Assembly (NCBI RefSeq): GCF_014650115.1
Contig: NZ_BMUI01000042.1
Location: 1-49,444 of the forward strand
From: Streptomyces olivaceoviridis
GTDB taxonomy: Bacteria; Actinomycetota; Actinomycetes; Streptomycetales; Streptomycetaceae
Direction of reading: 5' to 3'
DNA length: 49,444 nt
Shown here: positions 34,260 to 41,844 of the stretch, piece after piece
Position numbering within the stretch: position 1 is the first letter of the stretch
How the letters are laid out: each line of letters begins with the position of its first letter
Translations under genes and position numbers: made by a program
Notes under the pieces: model-generated
Told to the model about the DNA's origin: nothing
Seen by the model: the letters and a program-made list of their open reading frames with translations, nothing else
Database searches by the model: none

Positions 34260-34604
34260 TCACGTGAGCTGGCGGCCGGCGACGTCGCCCGGGTCGTCGG
34301 CGAGCAGGACGGTCGCGGTGATCCGTTTGCCCACCGGTTCTTGCTCGACACAGAAGGTGTGGGATGCCGTCATCACGATTTCCAGGCCGTGCTGTCCGAC
34401 CCGGTCCGGGTCGGTGGACTGTACCGAGGGCAGCGTCGTGCTGCTGTCCCACACGCTCACCTGGACGGCTCCGTCGCGGATCTCCAGGTCGAGCAGATAG
34501 GGGCCTGGCGCGTATTTGTGGGCGTTGGTGATCAGCTCGCTCACCACGAGCTGGACTGTCCCCATCACTCGGCTCGGCACCGCCAGCCCGTGCTCAGCCT
34601 GCAT
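34260..34604 (-). CDS. ATP-binding anti-sigma-type regulatory protein (HATPase_c_2)
   Basis: A 114-residue protein with the RsbW/SpoIIAB-like ATPase fold. The N-box is VQLVVSELITNAHKYA and the G-box region reads DRVGQHGLEIVMTASHTFCV. Such proteins in Streptomyces are anti-sigma factors or partners of PP2C phosphatases. The usual length is 130-150 residues and the first helix is short here: in-frame sequence continues upstream (GRAHHRCATS) but no start codon is present, so ATG 34604 is used and the N-terminus may have been lost. The next gene on the same strand ends 66 bases upstream. Confidence 0.75.
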   Translation of the reverse strand: MQAEHGLAVPSRVMGTVQLVVSELITNAHKYAPGPYLLDLEIRDGAVQVSVWDSSTTLPSVQSTDPDRVGQHGLEIVMTASHTFCVEQEPVGKRITATVLLADDPGDVAGRQLT

Positions 34605-34670
34605 CGAGGTGGCACAGCGATGGTGGGCGCGGCCGCCCAGCGCGACGGCCGCACCCCGGACGCGACGGGC

Positions 34671-34913
34671 TCAGCCCCTGGCACGGCCTTCGTGGCCGTC
34701 CTCGTCAGAACTTTCCGGCTGGCCTTCGTGGCCGTCCTCGTCAGGACTTTCCGGCTGCCCGCCGAGCAGCCAGAGGCGCGCCCGCCTCCGCAGCCACGCG
34801 GCCAGCGCCCGCCCACGGGCACGGACCCACTCGATGCTGGCCCGTACCGCACCCCGCCACCAGGACAGGGCGGGCGGCACGAAGAACAAGAGGACAACCG
34901 CGCGGAGGGACAC
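34671..34913 (-). CDS. Small membrane protein with acidic repeat tail, 80 aa
   Basis: From GTG 34913, preceded by CAGGTGG, the frame reads MSLRAVVLLFFVPPALSWWR (one transmembrane helix), a very basic amphipathic stretch (ARGRALAAWLRRRARLWLL), then an acidic C-terminal tail made of two 12-residue repeats, QPESPDEDGHEG and QPESSDEDGHEG. The repeats come from a 36-base tandem duplication. The opposite charges of the two parts and the membrane anchor suggest a small regulator or stress peptide, next to an anti-sigma-type gene on the same strand. I do not recognise a family; coding bias supports translation. Confidence 0.5.
   Translation of the reverse strand: MSLRAVVLLFFVPPALSWWRGAVRASIEWVRARGRALAAWLRRRARLWLLGGQPESPDEDGHEGQPESSDEDGHEGRARG
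34685..34756. repeat. 36-bp tandem repeat, two copies
   Basis: Units at 34685-34720 and 34721-34756 differ at a single position (AGAACT versus AGGACT). They lie in the small membrane protein gene and keep its frame. Confidence 0.9.
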
Positions 34914-35011
34914 GTAACCACCTGTGCAGATCGCTGGTGGCCGCTGGCCCGCCGCAGCGTCGAATCCGCCCCCACCTCTCCCGCTCCACCGGGCGCTCCC
35001 TGCACATGTCG

Positions 35012-35371
35012 TCAGACGGTTGGTCTGAGGTGGTCTGTGACGAGTTGGAGGATGTCGGGGTCTGCTATACCCGTTCGCTGGGCGAGGTGGATGAAGTGTC
35101 GGCATGCCTCGATGACCAGGGCATGGCTGGGGGCATCGGCGGTGACCACTGCGCCGCGCCCGGGGCGGAGTTCGATGAGTCGCTCGTCCTTGAGGATCTG
35201 GTAGCCGCGCAGGACGGTGTGCATGTTGATGTCCAGGCTGCGGGCCAGCGTGCGGGCGGGAGGAAGACGGTCTCCCCTGGCGAGCTTGCCGTCGGTCATG
35301 TTGCGGCGGACGGAGGCCGCGATCTGCTCCGCGAGGCTCTGGGGTGAGGAGCGGTCGATGGTCACCAGCAT
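35012..35371 (-). CDS. GntR-family transcriptional regulator (YtrA-like)
   Basis: A 119-residue repressor: MLVTIDRSSPQSLAEQIAAS, then the winged helix (LARGDRLPPARTLARSLDIN, MHTVLRGYQILKDERLIELR, GRGAVV) and a short helical tail without a large effector domain, which defines the small YtrA subfamily. ATG 35371 lies one base after the stop of the PH-like gene and behind AAAGG, so the three genes form one operon. YtrA-type regulators usually repress their own operon, here two membrane proteins. The usual order has the regulator first; here it is last. Confidence 0.85.
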   Translation of the reverse strand: MLVTIDRSSPQSLAEQIAASVRRNMTDGKLARGDRLPPARTLARSLDINMHTVLRGYQILKDERLIELRPGRGAVVTADAPSHALVIEACRHFIHLAQRTGIADPDILQLVTDHLRPTV

Positions 35372-35372
35372 G

Positions 35373-35858
35373 TCAGCGACCTTTGCGTCGATGCGCGAGG
35401 AGTTGGTTGGTGAGCTGGACAGCGGTGTTGGCGTCGTCGATGGTGATGACGAACTGGTTGCCGCTGGTGAGCGTGAGCCACAGGGCGTCGCCTTCGCGGA
35501 GCGAGATGGAGCTGAGGCCGGGGTTCCAGCGGTAGCCCCACCCTCCGATCTCGGTGGGTCGGGTCCAGCGGGCGGAAGCGCTCTGTATGCGGTCAAGAGG
35601 GAAACTGCGTCGCAGGAACGGGACGAGAGCCGATCCGGCGGTGACCCCGCGGGGGGAGACGGTGACACGGATGGCACCGGTGATGAGGAAAGCTGCGGAA
35701 ACGATCAGGAGCCACAGGGCGACGGTCCGGTGTGGATGGTCGACCGCGGCGATGACCAGCAGGCCGGCTGCCGAGACGATGCCTGTGGCGAGCATCCAGC
35801 CGTTGGCCAGAGACCGGTGCCAGACCGTCACCTGGTGTGGAGTCGCGTCCTGGTTCAT
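35373..35858 (-). CDS. Membrane protein with PH-like domain
   Basis: A 161-residue protein with two adjacent transmembrane helices (WMLATGIVSAAGLLVIAAVD and TVALWLLIVSAAFLITGAIR) followed by a soluble bacterial PH-like domain (VTVSPRGVTAGSALVPFLRR ... WTRPTEIGGWGYRWNPGLSS ... DALWLTLTSGNQFVITIDDA). The G-W-G-Y-R-W-x-P motif is common in these proteins. The ATG overlaps the upstream DUF1648 stop (ATGA), and the stop is one base from the GntR start. No enzymatic role is known to me. Confidence 0.8.
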   Translation of the reverse strand: MNQDATPHQVTVWHRSLANGWMLATGIVSAAGLLVIAAVDHPHRTVALWLLIVSAAFLITGAIRVTVSPRGVTAGSALVPFLRRSFPLDRIQSASARWTRPTEIGGWGYRWNPGLSSISLREGDALWLTLTSGNQFVITIDDANTAVQLTNQLLAHRRKGR

Positions 35859-36325
35859 GCGCGCCTCCTGGAGATGAGCCAGGCGGCACCGCCTACGACG
35901 GCGCCGACGACGACGGCCACGGGCAACTGGAAGAGAGGCAGTTGGGCTGTGTGTCCGTCGGAGTCATTGGTGGTCCACATAGCCGCGATGAGGAGGTAGG
36001 CGGTCGCGGCGGCCAGGCCACAAGAGAAGACGCACAGCGACCTGGTGCTCTTGAGCGCGGACCTGGTGGAGAAGCCTGCGGCGATGGTGCCGACCGCCTC
36101 GATCGCGAACAGCAGCATGTACTGGCCAAGTGCTGCGGCGGGGGAGCTGTAGCCGTCGGCGGTGCCGTCAAGTGTGAAGTGCGTGGCCACCTTGTCGGGG
36201 AACGAGTCCCGGATCAGCAAGAACGCGATCACGGTGGCTAACGCCCCCCCGGCGAAGGGCGCAGCCACCAAGGCCATGCGACGGGCAAGTCCGGGAGGTG
36301 CTGTGCGGGTCGTGGACATGAACAT
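35855..36325 (-). CDS. DUF1648-domain membrane protein
   Basis: A protein of about 156 residues with four or five transmembrane helices. The DUF1648 hallmark THFTLDGTADGYSSP follows the first helix. ATG 36325 lies four bases after GGGG; ATG 36319 and ATG 36334 are alternatives. DUF1648 proteins are commonly encoded with GntR regulators, as in Bacillus SdpI-like immunity/signalling proteins, so a role in peptide resistance or signalling is possible (inference). It is the first gene of the operon and lies 86 bases from the left end of an insertion sequence. Confidence 0.85.
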   Translation of the reverse strand: MFMSTTRTAPPGLARRMALVAAPFAGGALATVIAFLLIRDSFPDKVATHFTLDGTADGYSSPAAALGQYMLLFAIEAVGTIAAGFSTRSALKSTRSLCVFSCGLAAATAYLLIAAMWTTNDSDGHTAQLPLFQLPVAVVVGAVVGGAAWLISRRRA

Positions 36326-36411
36326 TGGCCCCATCTGTGAATCAGGTCACTGAAATTGTTTGCATCGTTGTAGAACAACTGTAGCTGTCGCTGAAGCACG
36401 TACCCGACTTA

Positions 36412-37273
36412 CTGATCATTTCAGAATGAGTTGAGCTGTGGGTCTTGTGCTTGCTGATCTTGGTCGGCAGGCTGTCCGGAGTGCGTGCTGATCTTGTTCC
36501 TGACGATCTGTGGGAGCGGGTGGCCCCGCTCCTGCCACCTGCTCCCGGCTGCGTGTTCCCGACCGGACGGCGCTGGCCGGCGTCATGTACGTGCTGCGCA
36601 CCGGTGTCGCCTGGCGCGATGTCCCTGCGGAGACGGTGGGCTGCTCCGGGGTGACGGCCTGGCGCCGGCTGCGGGACTGGACCGAGGCCGGTGTATGGCC
36701 CCGCCTGCACGCCGCCCTGCTCGGCGAGTTGCGCCGCGCCGAGCTCTTGGACCTGGACGACAGCGCTGTGGACGGCTCGCACGTCCGGGCCTTGAAAGGG
36801 GGGATCACGTCGGCGCCTCGCCCGTCGACCGGGCCCGCCCCGGCTCCAAGCACCACCTGATTGTCGACCGTCACGGGACACCGCTCGCCGCCACACTCAC
36901 CGGCGGCAACCGGCACGATGTCACCCAGCTCCTGCCACTGCTGGACGCGGTCCCGCCGATACGAGGTGTGCGGGGGCGCCCCCGTCGCAGGCCCCGACGG
37001 CTGTACGCCGACCGGGGCTACGACTTCGACAAGTACCGCCGCCTGCTGTGGAAACGCGGCATCAAGCCCGTGATCGCCCGACGCGGTGTCGCCCACGGCT
37101 CCGGACTGGGCAAGGTCCGCTGGGTAGTCGAGCGCACCTTCGCCTGGCTCCACCAGTTCAAGCGACTCCGCATCCGCTACGAAAGACGCGCCGACATCCA
37201 CCAGGGCCTGCTCGAACTGGCTTGCAGCCTCATATGCCTCCGCCGCCTACGAACCTCATTCTGAAACGATCAG
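36412..37273 (+). mobile_element. IS5-family insertion sequence with TTA target duplication
   Basis: Terminal inverted repeats CTGATCATTTCAGAATGAG (from 36412) and, inverted, CTGATCGTTTCAGAATGAG (to 37273) differ at one base. TTA flanks both ends (36409-36411 and 37274-37276), a 3-bp duplication as expected for the TNA-targeting IS5 groups. The element is 862 bp long and its transposase gene is broken. Confidence 0.88.
36445..37264 (+). pseudogene. IS5-family transposase in three frames
   Basis: Frame one holds GVRADLVPDDLWERVAPLLP. Frame two, from about 36560, holds VPDRTALAGVMYVLRTGVAW followed by RDVPAETVGCSGVTAWRRLR and LDLDDSAVDGSHVRALKGG (first D). Frame three, from about 36800, holds GSKHHLIVDRHGTPLAATLT, LYADRGYDFDKYRR (second D) and VRWVVERTFAWLHQFKRLRI (E). 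A deletion of roughly 16-20 bases near 36545-36560 explains the first break. The second is a -1 shift at AAAGGGGGG (36797-36805), which could be decay of a seven-G run or a programmed frameshift, known for some IS5-group elements. The first break makes the gene inactive. Confidence 0.8.
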
Positions 37274-37276
37274 TTA

Positions 37277-38491
37277 GTGCTGGGTTCCTCAAAGGATGTA
37301 CACATATCGGCGGCGTAAGCGCCTGGTGGGTGGGGCGGGTCTGCCCCATATCCAGGGGCGCGCTCGGGCGTTGAGCTGAGATGTCGCCTGGCGGGTGGCG
37401 TGTTCGATCTCGGCTGGTCCCGCGAAGGACTGGCCGGCGAGGGCGGCCTTGCGGAAGATGCGCCACCAGCCCTCCTGGAGGTTGAGCCAGCAGGCGCCGA
37501 CAGGGATGAACACGTGCCGGATTCTGGGGTGATCCTCCAGCCAGGTGCGGGTGGACAAGCTGTTGTGCGAGGACAGGTTGTCGGTGACGACGTAGATGTC
37601 CCCGACCGGATTGGCTGCCTCGATCTTCTGAAGAAACTGCTGGTAGAAGACGCTGTTGCGGGAGGATGCGGCCATCGTGACTTCCTGTCCGTCCCGCACG
37701 CGTAAGGCGCCGTAGACCCAGGTCTTCTCCGGCCCCCGACCGTAGTCGACCTCGGCCTTGATTCGGTGGCCGTCCGGCGACCAGCCCGGCGCCGGAGGGA
37801 ACGTTCTGGGGATCACCGGTCCGAGCTCGTCGGCGCAGATGACCGTCGCGCCTTCAGGCGGGCAGGTGTAGAACTCGATGATCCTCGTCCTCTTCCCTCG
37901 AAGTCCGGGTCCTTCGAGCGGATCCAGGACCGGGCGCGGCGCCAGCGCACCCCCTCGGCCAGCAGGATCCGGCGGACCTGGCTGCGGCCGATATCGATAC
38001 CCAGCCGGCGGGCCTCGACGGTCAGGGTGTCAAGGGTCCACTCCGGCGGCCCACACTCGTCCGCCGCGGCCAGCTCTCCATCGGCCTGCACAGTCAACCG
38101 GCCCGGAGGCGGCTGCCTGACCAGGCCAATGATCCTGGAGCGTTCCGTCTCCGTGATTCGCCGCTTGCGGCCCTGTCCGCCCAGGTCTTCCAGCCCATCC
38201 AGGCCCAAGCGGTTGAAGCGGTGCAGCCAACGCCGCACCGTCTTGGGGCTGCACCTCAACTCGTCTGCGATGGTCGGAACTCGCTGTCCAGACCAGCTCA
38301 GCTCGACCATCCGCGCCCGCAGCACCAGGTCACGCGGCGCCTTACGCGCTTGCGACAGTCGACGCACAACCCGCTGCTCGTTCTCATCACGGCTTGGCCG
38401 TGCCCGTAACACCACCGTCCAGCACCCGCCCCCGAGCACCCGAACCACCCCGCCACCCGGACATATACCCAGCGAAAGAGGAATCCAGCAC
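37277..38491 (-). mobile_element. IS630-family insertion sequence with TA duplication
   Basis: The ends read GTGCTGGGTTCCTC at 37277 and, inverted, GTGCTGGATTCCTC at 38491, with TA on each side (37275-37276 and 38492-38493), the standard IS630/Tc1 target. The left TA is part of the TTA duplicated by the IS5 element beside it, so the two elements abut with no spacer. The element is 1215 bp long. Confidence 0.88.
37289..38448 (-). pseudogene. IS630 transposase, single frameshift
   Basis: The N-terminal HTH part reads LVLRARMVELSWSGQRVPTI followed by ADELRCSPKTVRRWLHRFNR and SQVRRILLAEGVRWRRARSW. Near 37895 the frame changes and continues KRTRIIEFYTCPPEGATVIC, CADELGPV (first D of DDE), IYVVTDNLSSHNS (second D) and LNLQEGWWRIFRKAAL (E) to the stop at 37289. 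Repairing one base in a purine-rich GGGAAGAGG would restore about 385 residues. All three catalytic residues and both ends survive, so this element was active until recently, or it uses frameshifting. Confidence 0.8.
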
Positions 38492-38529
38492 TAGTTGACC
38501 TTGACCGGGGACAGGTCCGCGTCGCGGAC

Positions 38530-38934
38530 GGCTTCAGGCCGCCAGGAGGTCCTGGCGGCGGTCGCGGCTGGTGAGGGTCTTGAAGACGTCCGGGCTCGGC
38601 GTGTTCAGGGAGCCGTTGGCCCGGTCCAGGCCCGCCGTCTTGAGGACGGCCGCATGCCCTTGAGGCCGATGCCGTAGGTCATGGGGGACGGGGGCACGTT
38701 CCAGGACTGTGACCGGGCCGACGATGCCCACCAGGCCAGGGCGCAGCAGGGGCTCGCCGCCGGTGAAGCGGATCTCCTCGATACTGAGGGAGGTGACCGC
38801 GATGTCGATCAGGCGGACGATCTCGTCGTCCGTGAGCAGGTCGGGCTTCGCCAGCCACTGCAGGCCGTCCTCGGGCATGCAGTACGTACATCGCAGGTTG
38901 CACCAGTCGGTCAGGAGACGGGCTGATGGCCGAG
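38530..38934 (-). pseudogene. moaA: MoaA (GTP 3',8-cyclase) fragment
   Basis: The - strand reads SARLLTDWCNLRCTYCMPED, with the radical-SAM cluster motif C-x3-C-x2-C, then LDWLAKP-like WLAKPDLLTDDEIVRLIDIA and IRFTGGEPLLRPGLVGIVG (the GGEP SAM-binding motif), and in a worn region TAGLDRANGSLNTPSPDVFK. MoaA converts GTP in the first step of molybdenum cofactor synthesis. Only residues equivalent to about 20-155 of 330 remain, without the C-terminal cluster, and the middle has drifted. The gene cannot be functional; a complete copy presumably lies elsewhere. Confidence 0.8.
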
Positions 38935-39093
38935 CCCGATGAGCAGCGGCTGTTCACCGAGGCGTGTCTGCACGGGCTGCGGGCCAAGCTGTGTGATGAC
39001 CTCGGATCGCTGGACCGGTTCCCGCCGGAGGTGGCCGCGATGGCGCGCCGGGTCGCTGAGTGCCTCGAAGTGCCGGAGCCCGCTACCGCGTGA
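38926..39093 (+). CDS. Small acidic protein, 55 aa
   Basis: ATG 38926 follows AGGAG with an eight-base spacer, and the frame MAEPDEQRLFTEACLHGLRA, then LGSLDRFPPEVAAMARRVAE and CLEVPEPATA, runs to TGA 39091-39093. It is a helical peptide with natural amino-acid use. Its start overlaps the antisense moaA remnant by about nine bases. The function is unknown; it may be a small plasmid- or element-borne protein. Confidence 0.5.
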   Translation: MAEPDEQRLFTEACLHGLRAKLCDDLGSLDRFPPEVAAMARRVAECLEVPEPATA

Positions 39094-39144
39094 ACCGCAC
39101 CACGGAGGGCGGGACACCGACGTTGGCATCCCGCCCTGCCGTCA

Positions 39145-39404
39145 CCTCCCGGCACGCTCGTAGCTGACAATGGCCTCGCCCAGGCGGCGTTTGAGCTGTG
39201 AGGGAAGGTCGCTGTTCGACGTGTCCAGGAACGAGCCCTTCGTGAGCGGGTCCGGGGCGTAGGAGGAGACGCGCTGGGGGCTGATGTCGTTGTCCAGCCA
39301 GAAACGCCGGTGCCGTCTTCCAGCAGCAGAATCGGCGACTCCATCCAGTCGTCTTCCAGGTCGCCGTCTTCATCGCGCCGACGACCGCCCCAACCGCCGG
39401 CCAT
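39145..39404 (-). pseudogene. Small hypothetical gene with one frameshift
   Basis: From ATG 39404 the frame reads MAGGWGGRRRDEDGDLEDDW, then MESPILLLEDGTG. An indel near 39303 leads to FWLDNDISPQRVSSYAPDPL, TKGSFLDTSNSDLPSQLKRR and LGEAIVSYERAGR, ending at the stop near 39145-39147. The joined product is about 87 residues. I do not recognise it. The good codon character of both halves supports a real, recently broken gene. Confidence 0.5.
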
Positions 39405-39503
39405 GACCGCACGCCTACGCGTGCGCGGCCTGCGACCCATCTGGCAGGAGCGGGCTTGTCGGCCGGTGCCTGGTCCGGATCGACGGCTGGCTCCGGGCGG
39501 GCT

Positions 39504-39950
39504 TCAGAGCTGGTCGTAGATGGCGGCGAGCTGCCGTAGGACGCCGGTCGCGGTACCCAGGGCAGTGGTGTCGTAGTGCGCGAGTGCGGCGTCGAGTGCC
39601 TGGGTCAGGGCGGCCTGGCGTTCGTGGTGGCGGCTTCGGCCTGCGTCGGTGAGAGCGACCAGTACCGATCGCTTGTCGTCGGCGGGGCGTTCGCGGGTGA
39701 CGTAGCCGGCGGCGGCGAGGCCGTTGACCAGTTGGGTGGTGGCGGCGCCGGTGGTTTCGGTGGCGGCGGCGAGCCGGCCGATCGGCAGCGGGCCCGCCTC
39801 GGCCAGCACTCGCAGGGCGCGGGCGTGGGTGAGGGAGAGTGCGCCGGGGGTGCGGGTGGCGCGTCCACGCAGGCGGGAGTCGGCGGCGCTGAGGCTGTAG
39901 GCGGCGCGGGCGAGTTGGTCGAGGGCCGCATCACGGGTGGTGTCGGACAT
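39504..39950 (-). CDS. MarR-family transcriptional regulator
   Basis: A 148-residue repressor of the MarR fold: helical N-terminus, then the winged helix (IGRLAAATETTGAATTQLVN, GLAAAGYVTRERPADDKRSV, LVALTDAGRSRHHERQ) and the dimerisation helices at the end. The D-D-K-R-S motif in the wing is the family signature. ATG 39950 was chosen since the gene then begins with MSDTTRDAALDQLARAAYSL. It is transcribed divergently from the alpha/beta hydrolase, and the palindromic site at 40001-40029 lies between them, so it most likely represses both genes and responds to a hydrolase-related ligand (inference). Confidence 0.9.
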   Translation of the reverse strand: MSDTTRDAALDQLARAAYSLSAADSRLRGRATRTPGALSLTHARALRVLAEAGPLPIGRLAAATETTGAATTQLVNGLAAAGYVTRERPADDKRSVLVALTDAGRSRHHERQAALTQALDAALAHYDTTALGTATGVLRQLAAIYDQL

Positions 39951-39984
39951 CAGTGGGTCTCCGTGTCGCTGATCGGTGGGCGGG

Positions 39985-40029
39985 TTGACAACCAGCCTAA
40001 CCTAAGTACTTAATAAATAAGTACTTAGG
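39985..40029 (+). promoter_or_regulatory. Putative MarR operator overlapping hydrolase promoter
   Basis: CCTAAGTACTTA (40001-40012) and TAAGTACTTAGG (40018-40029) form a perfect inverted repeat around ATAAA, and the core TAAGTACTTA of each arm is itself a palindrome, giving two dimer sites. A TTGACA (-35-like) at 39985-39990 stands 16 bases before the first half-site, so a bound repressor would cover the -10 region of a rightward promoter. Confidence 0.8.
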
Positions 40030-40080
40030 CGTTGCCCGGGCGGGACGTCTACCACTCCCCTTCACCTGAGGACACCTGTC

Positions 40081-41337
40081 ATGACTGCTCGTTCGACCGG
40101 CCAGAGCTGGGCCCTGGACATCGCCCTCGCCCAGGGCGGCTTCGACGCCCTGCACCCCCAGGCCAAGGGCACCCTGGAGCAGCTGGGCCACGACCACACC
40201 GACTTCGACAAGGTCTTCGACCTGGTCCAGAGCGGTGTGATGCTGCCCAAGGCCTGGGCCACCATCGCCGGGCAGGCCGAGGAGCGCGCCGCCCACCACG
40301 AGCGCGGCGGCTTCGCCCAGACCGCCGCCGACCTCTACGTGCGCGCCTCGGTGATGTGGGGCCGCGCGCAGTACTCGATCTTCGACGCCACCGACCCGCG
40401 CAAGCTCGCCTTCCGCGAGCACGCCAACCACTGCGTCGAGCGCCTGGGCGCACTGCGCGACAACCGGGTGCGCCGCGCCGTCCTCGACTTCGAGGGCAAG
40501 CAGATCTTCGCCCTCCTCCACCTGCCCGCCGGCGAGGTCCGCAACGCCCCCGCGGTGATCCTCGGCCCCGGGATGGACATGATCAAGGAGGACTACATCT
40601 ACGCGGCCGAGCGGTACTACACCTCGCGCGGCATCGTGGCCCTGTCCATCGAGGGCCCGGGCCAGGGCGAGAGCCGGGCCAACGGGCTGACCGTCGACCT
40701 CACCAACTACGAGCGCGCCATCAGCCGCTACATCGACCACCTGGCCTCGCTCCCGGAGGTCGACGCGGCCCGGATCGCCATGTTCGGCATCTCCATGAGC
40801 GGCTACTGGGGCTCGCGCGCCGCCGCCACCGACCCGCGCCTAGCCGCGCTGGCCGCCTTCGAGGCCGTCACCGGCGACTTCACCACCATCTTCGAGCGCG
40901 CCCAGCCCACCTTCAAGAACAACTACATGTTCATGGCCGGCTACACCGACGAGGACGCCTTCGACACCGAGCTGGTCGCCCACATGCCGCTGGGCGACCT
41001 GGTCCAGGAGATCACCTGCCCGGTCCTCTACGGCATCGGCGAGTTCGACGAGCTCACCGTGCTGGAGCAGGCCCTGGCCAACTACGAGCGCGTGCACGCA
41101 CCCAAGGAGATGCGCGTCTACGAGAACGAGTTCCACCCGTTGGGCGGCACCGCCGCCGAGGTCTTCCGCTTCGGCGCCGAGTGGGTCGAACGCGCCCTGA
41201 ACGGCGAGTTCGCCGAGCCCGGCCGCGACGTGCGCCACTACGTCCACAGCGACGGCCGCACCACCGACGGCACCGCCAACCCCACCTGGTGGCTCGGCAC
41301 CACCCCCATCCAGATCACCGCCGCCCGCCAGGCATAA
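40081..41337 (+). CDS. Alpha/beta hydrolase of the DHPON-hydrolase/FrsA-like type
   Basis: A 418-residue cytosolic hydrolase. The N-terminal 140 residues are a helical cap region (TDFDKVFDLVQSGVMLPKAW, RASVMWGRAQYSIFDATDPR). The catalytic domain follows with oxyanion region ILGPGMDMIKED, the nucleophile Ser of G-I-S-M-S-G at about residue 238, an acid in GEFDELTVLE and the histidine in NEFHPLGG. This order fits the family of 2,6-dihydroxypseudooxynicotine hydrolase, a C-C bond hydrolase, and relatives. ATG 40081 lies at the end of the MarR-controlled intergenic region. The natural substrate is unknown; a carbonyl or aromatic catabolite sensed by MarR is the simplest idea. Confidence 0.88.
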   Translation: MTARSTGQSWALDIALAQGGFDALHPQAKGTLEQLGHDHTDFDKVFDLVQSGVMLPKAWATIAGQAEERAAHHERGGFAQTAADLYVRASVMWGRAQYSIFDATDPRKLAFREHANHCVERLGALRDNRVRRAVLDFEGKQIFALLHLPAGEVRNAPAVILGPGMDMIKEDYIYAAERYYTSRGIVALSIEGPGQGESRANGLTVDLTNYERAISRYIDHLASLPEVDAARIAMFGISMSGYWGSRAAATDPRLAALAAFEAVTGDFTTIFERAQPTFKNNYMFMAGYTDEDAFDTELVAHMPLGDLVQEITCPVLYGIGEFDELTVLEQALANYERVHAPKEMRVYENEFHPLGGTAAEVFRFGAEWVERALNGEFAEPGRDVRHYVHSDGRTTDGTANPTWWLGTTPIQITAARQA

Positions 41338-41347
41338 CGCCATGACA

Positions 41348-41366
41348 TCGATGAAACGTTCATCGA
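41348..41366 (+). terminator. Short hairpin after hydrolase
   Basis: TCGATGAA (41348-41355) and TTCATCGA (41359-41366) form an eight-base perfect stem with an ACG loop, 11 bases after the stop. This is a possible terminator with no clear T-run. Confidence 0.4.
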
Positions 41367-41844
41367 CAGGAGAGGGAGCCGACAAACAGCGGCCGCGTGC
41401 CTTCCCTACGTTGAACTGAAGCGACGAATCACCGAACAGCACAGGGTGATCCGGATCACAGGCCGGCCGGACCTTCGAACGGCAGGGCTGCGAACAGCTC
41501 CCAGAACGGTTCGGTCAGCCGCGATGGCAGGACAGGTACAGGTCTCCCTGGCAGTCACGGAGTGCCACAACTCCGTGATCGCCGGGACTTGTTGCCTGCC
41601 TTCCTGCCAGAGCGCCCCTCCCTGCCTATATGTGCAACCTCTTAGCGCAGGGACGTCGGTCGGTACCGTGACGGATCGGGTTGTGTGGTCATTGGACCAG
41701 ACGACTCCATAGAGCCGGGCCCCGGGGACGTCATGGCTGATCCCCCGGGGCCCGCAGTGTGTCCGGCCGGTCAGATCTTCTCTGCCGCCGTGGCGGCGGC
41801 CCAGCCGGCGGCTTCGACGTCGGTCATCAGCACCGCCTGGGCCC
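41367..41844. other. Region without supported gene
   Basis: Short frames on both strands look accidental or like old transposon pieces. A - strand stretch around 41540-41620 (QEGRQQVPAITELWHSVTAR) looks protein-like and might be a transposase relic, but I cannot place it. Confidence 0.3.

Noticed and set aside
34685..34756. Integrase attachment-site-like direct repeat
   Set aside because: The two 36-base copies are contiguous and in frame, and no integrase is nearby.
33705..35204. One 499-aa reading frame
   Set aside because: Only the first 170 codons look like protein (HTH units); the rest is antisense to the ATPase and the small membrane protein.
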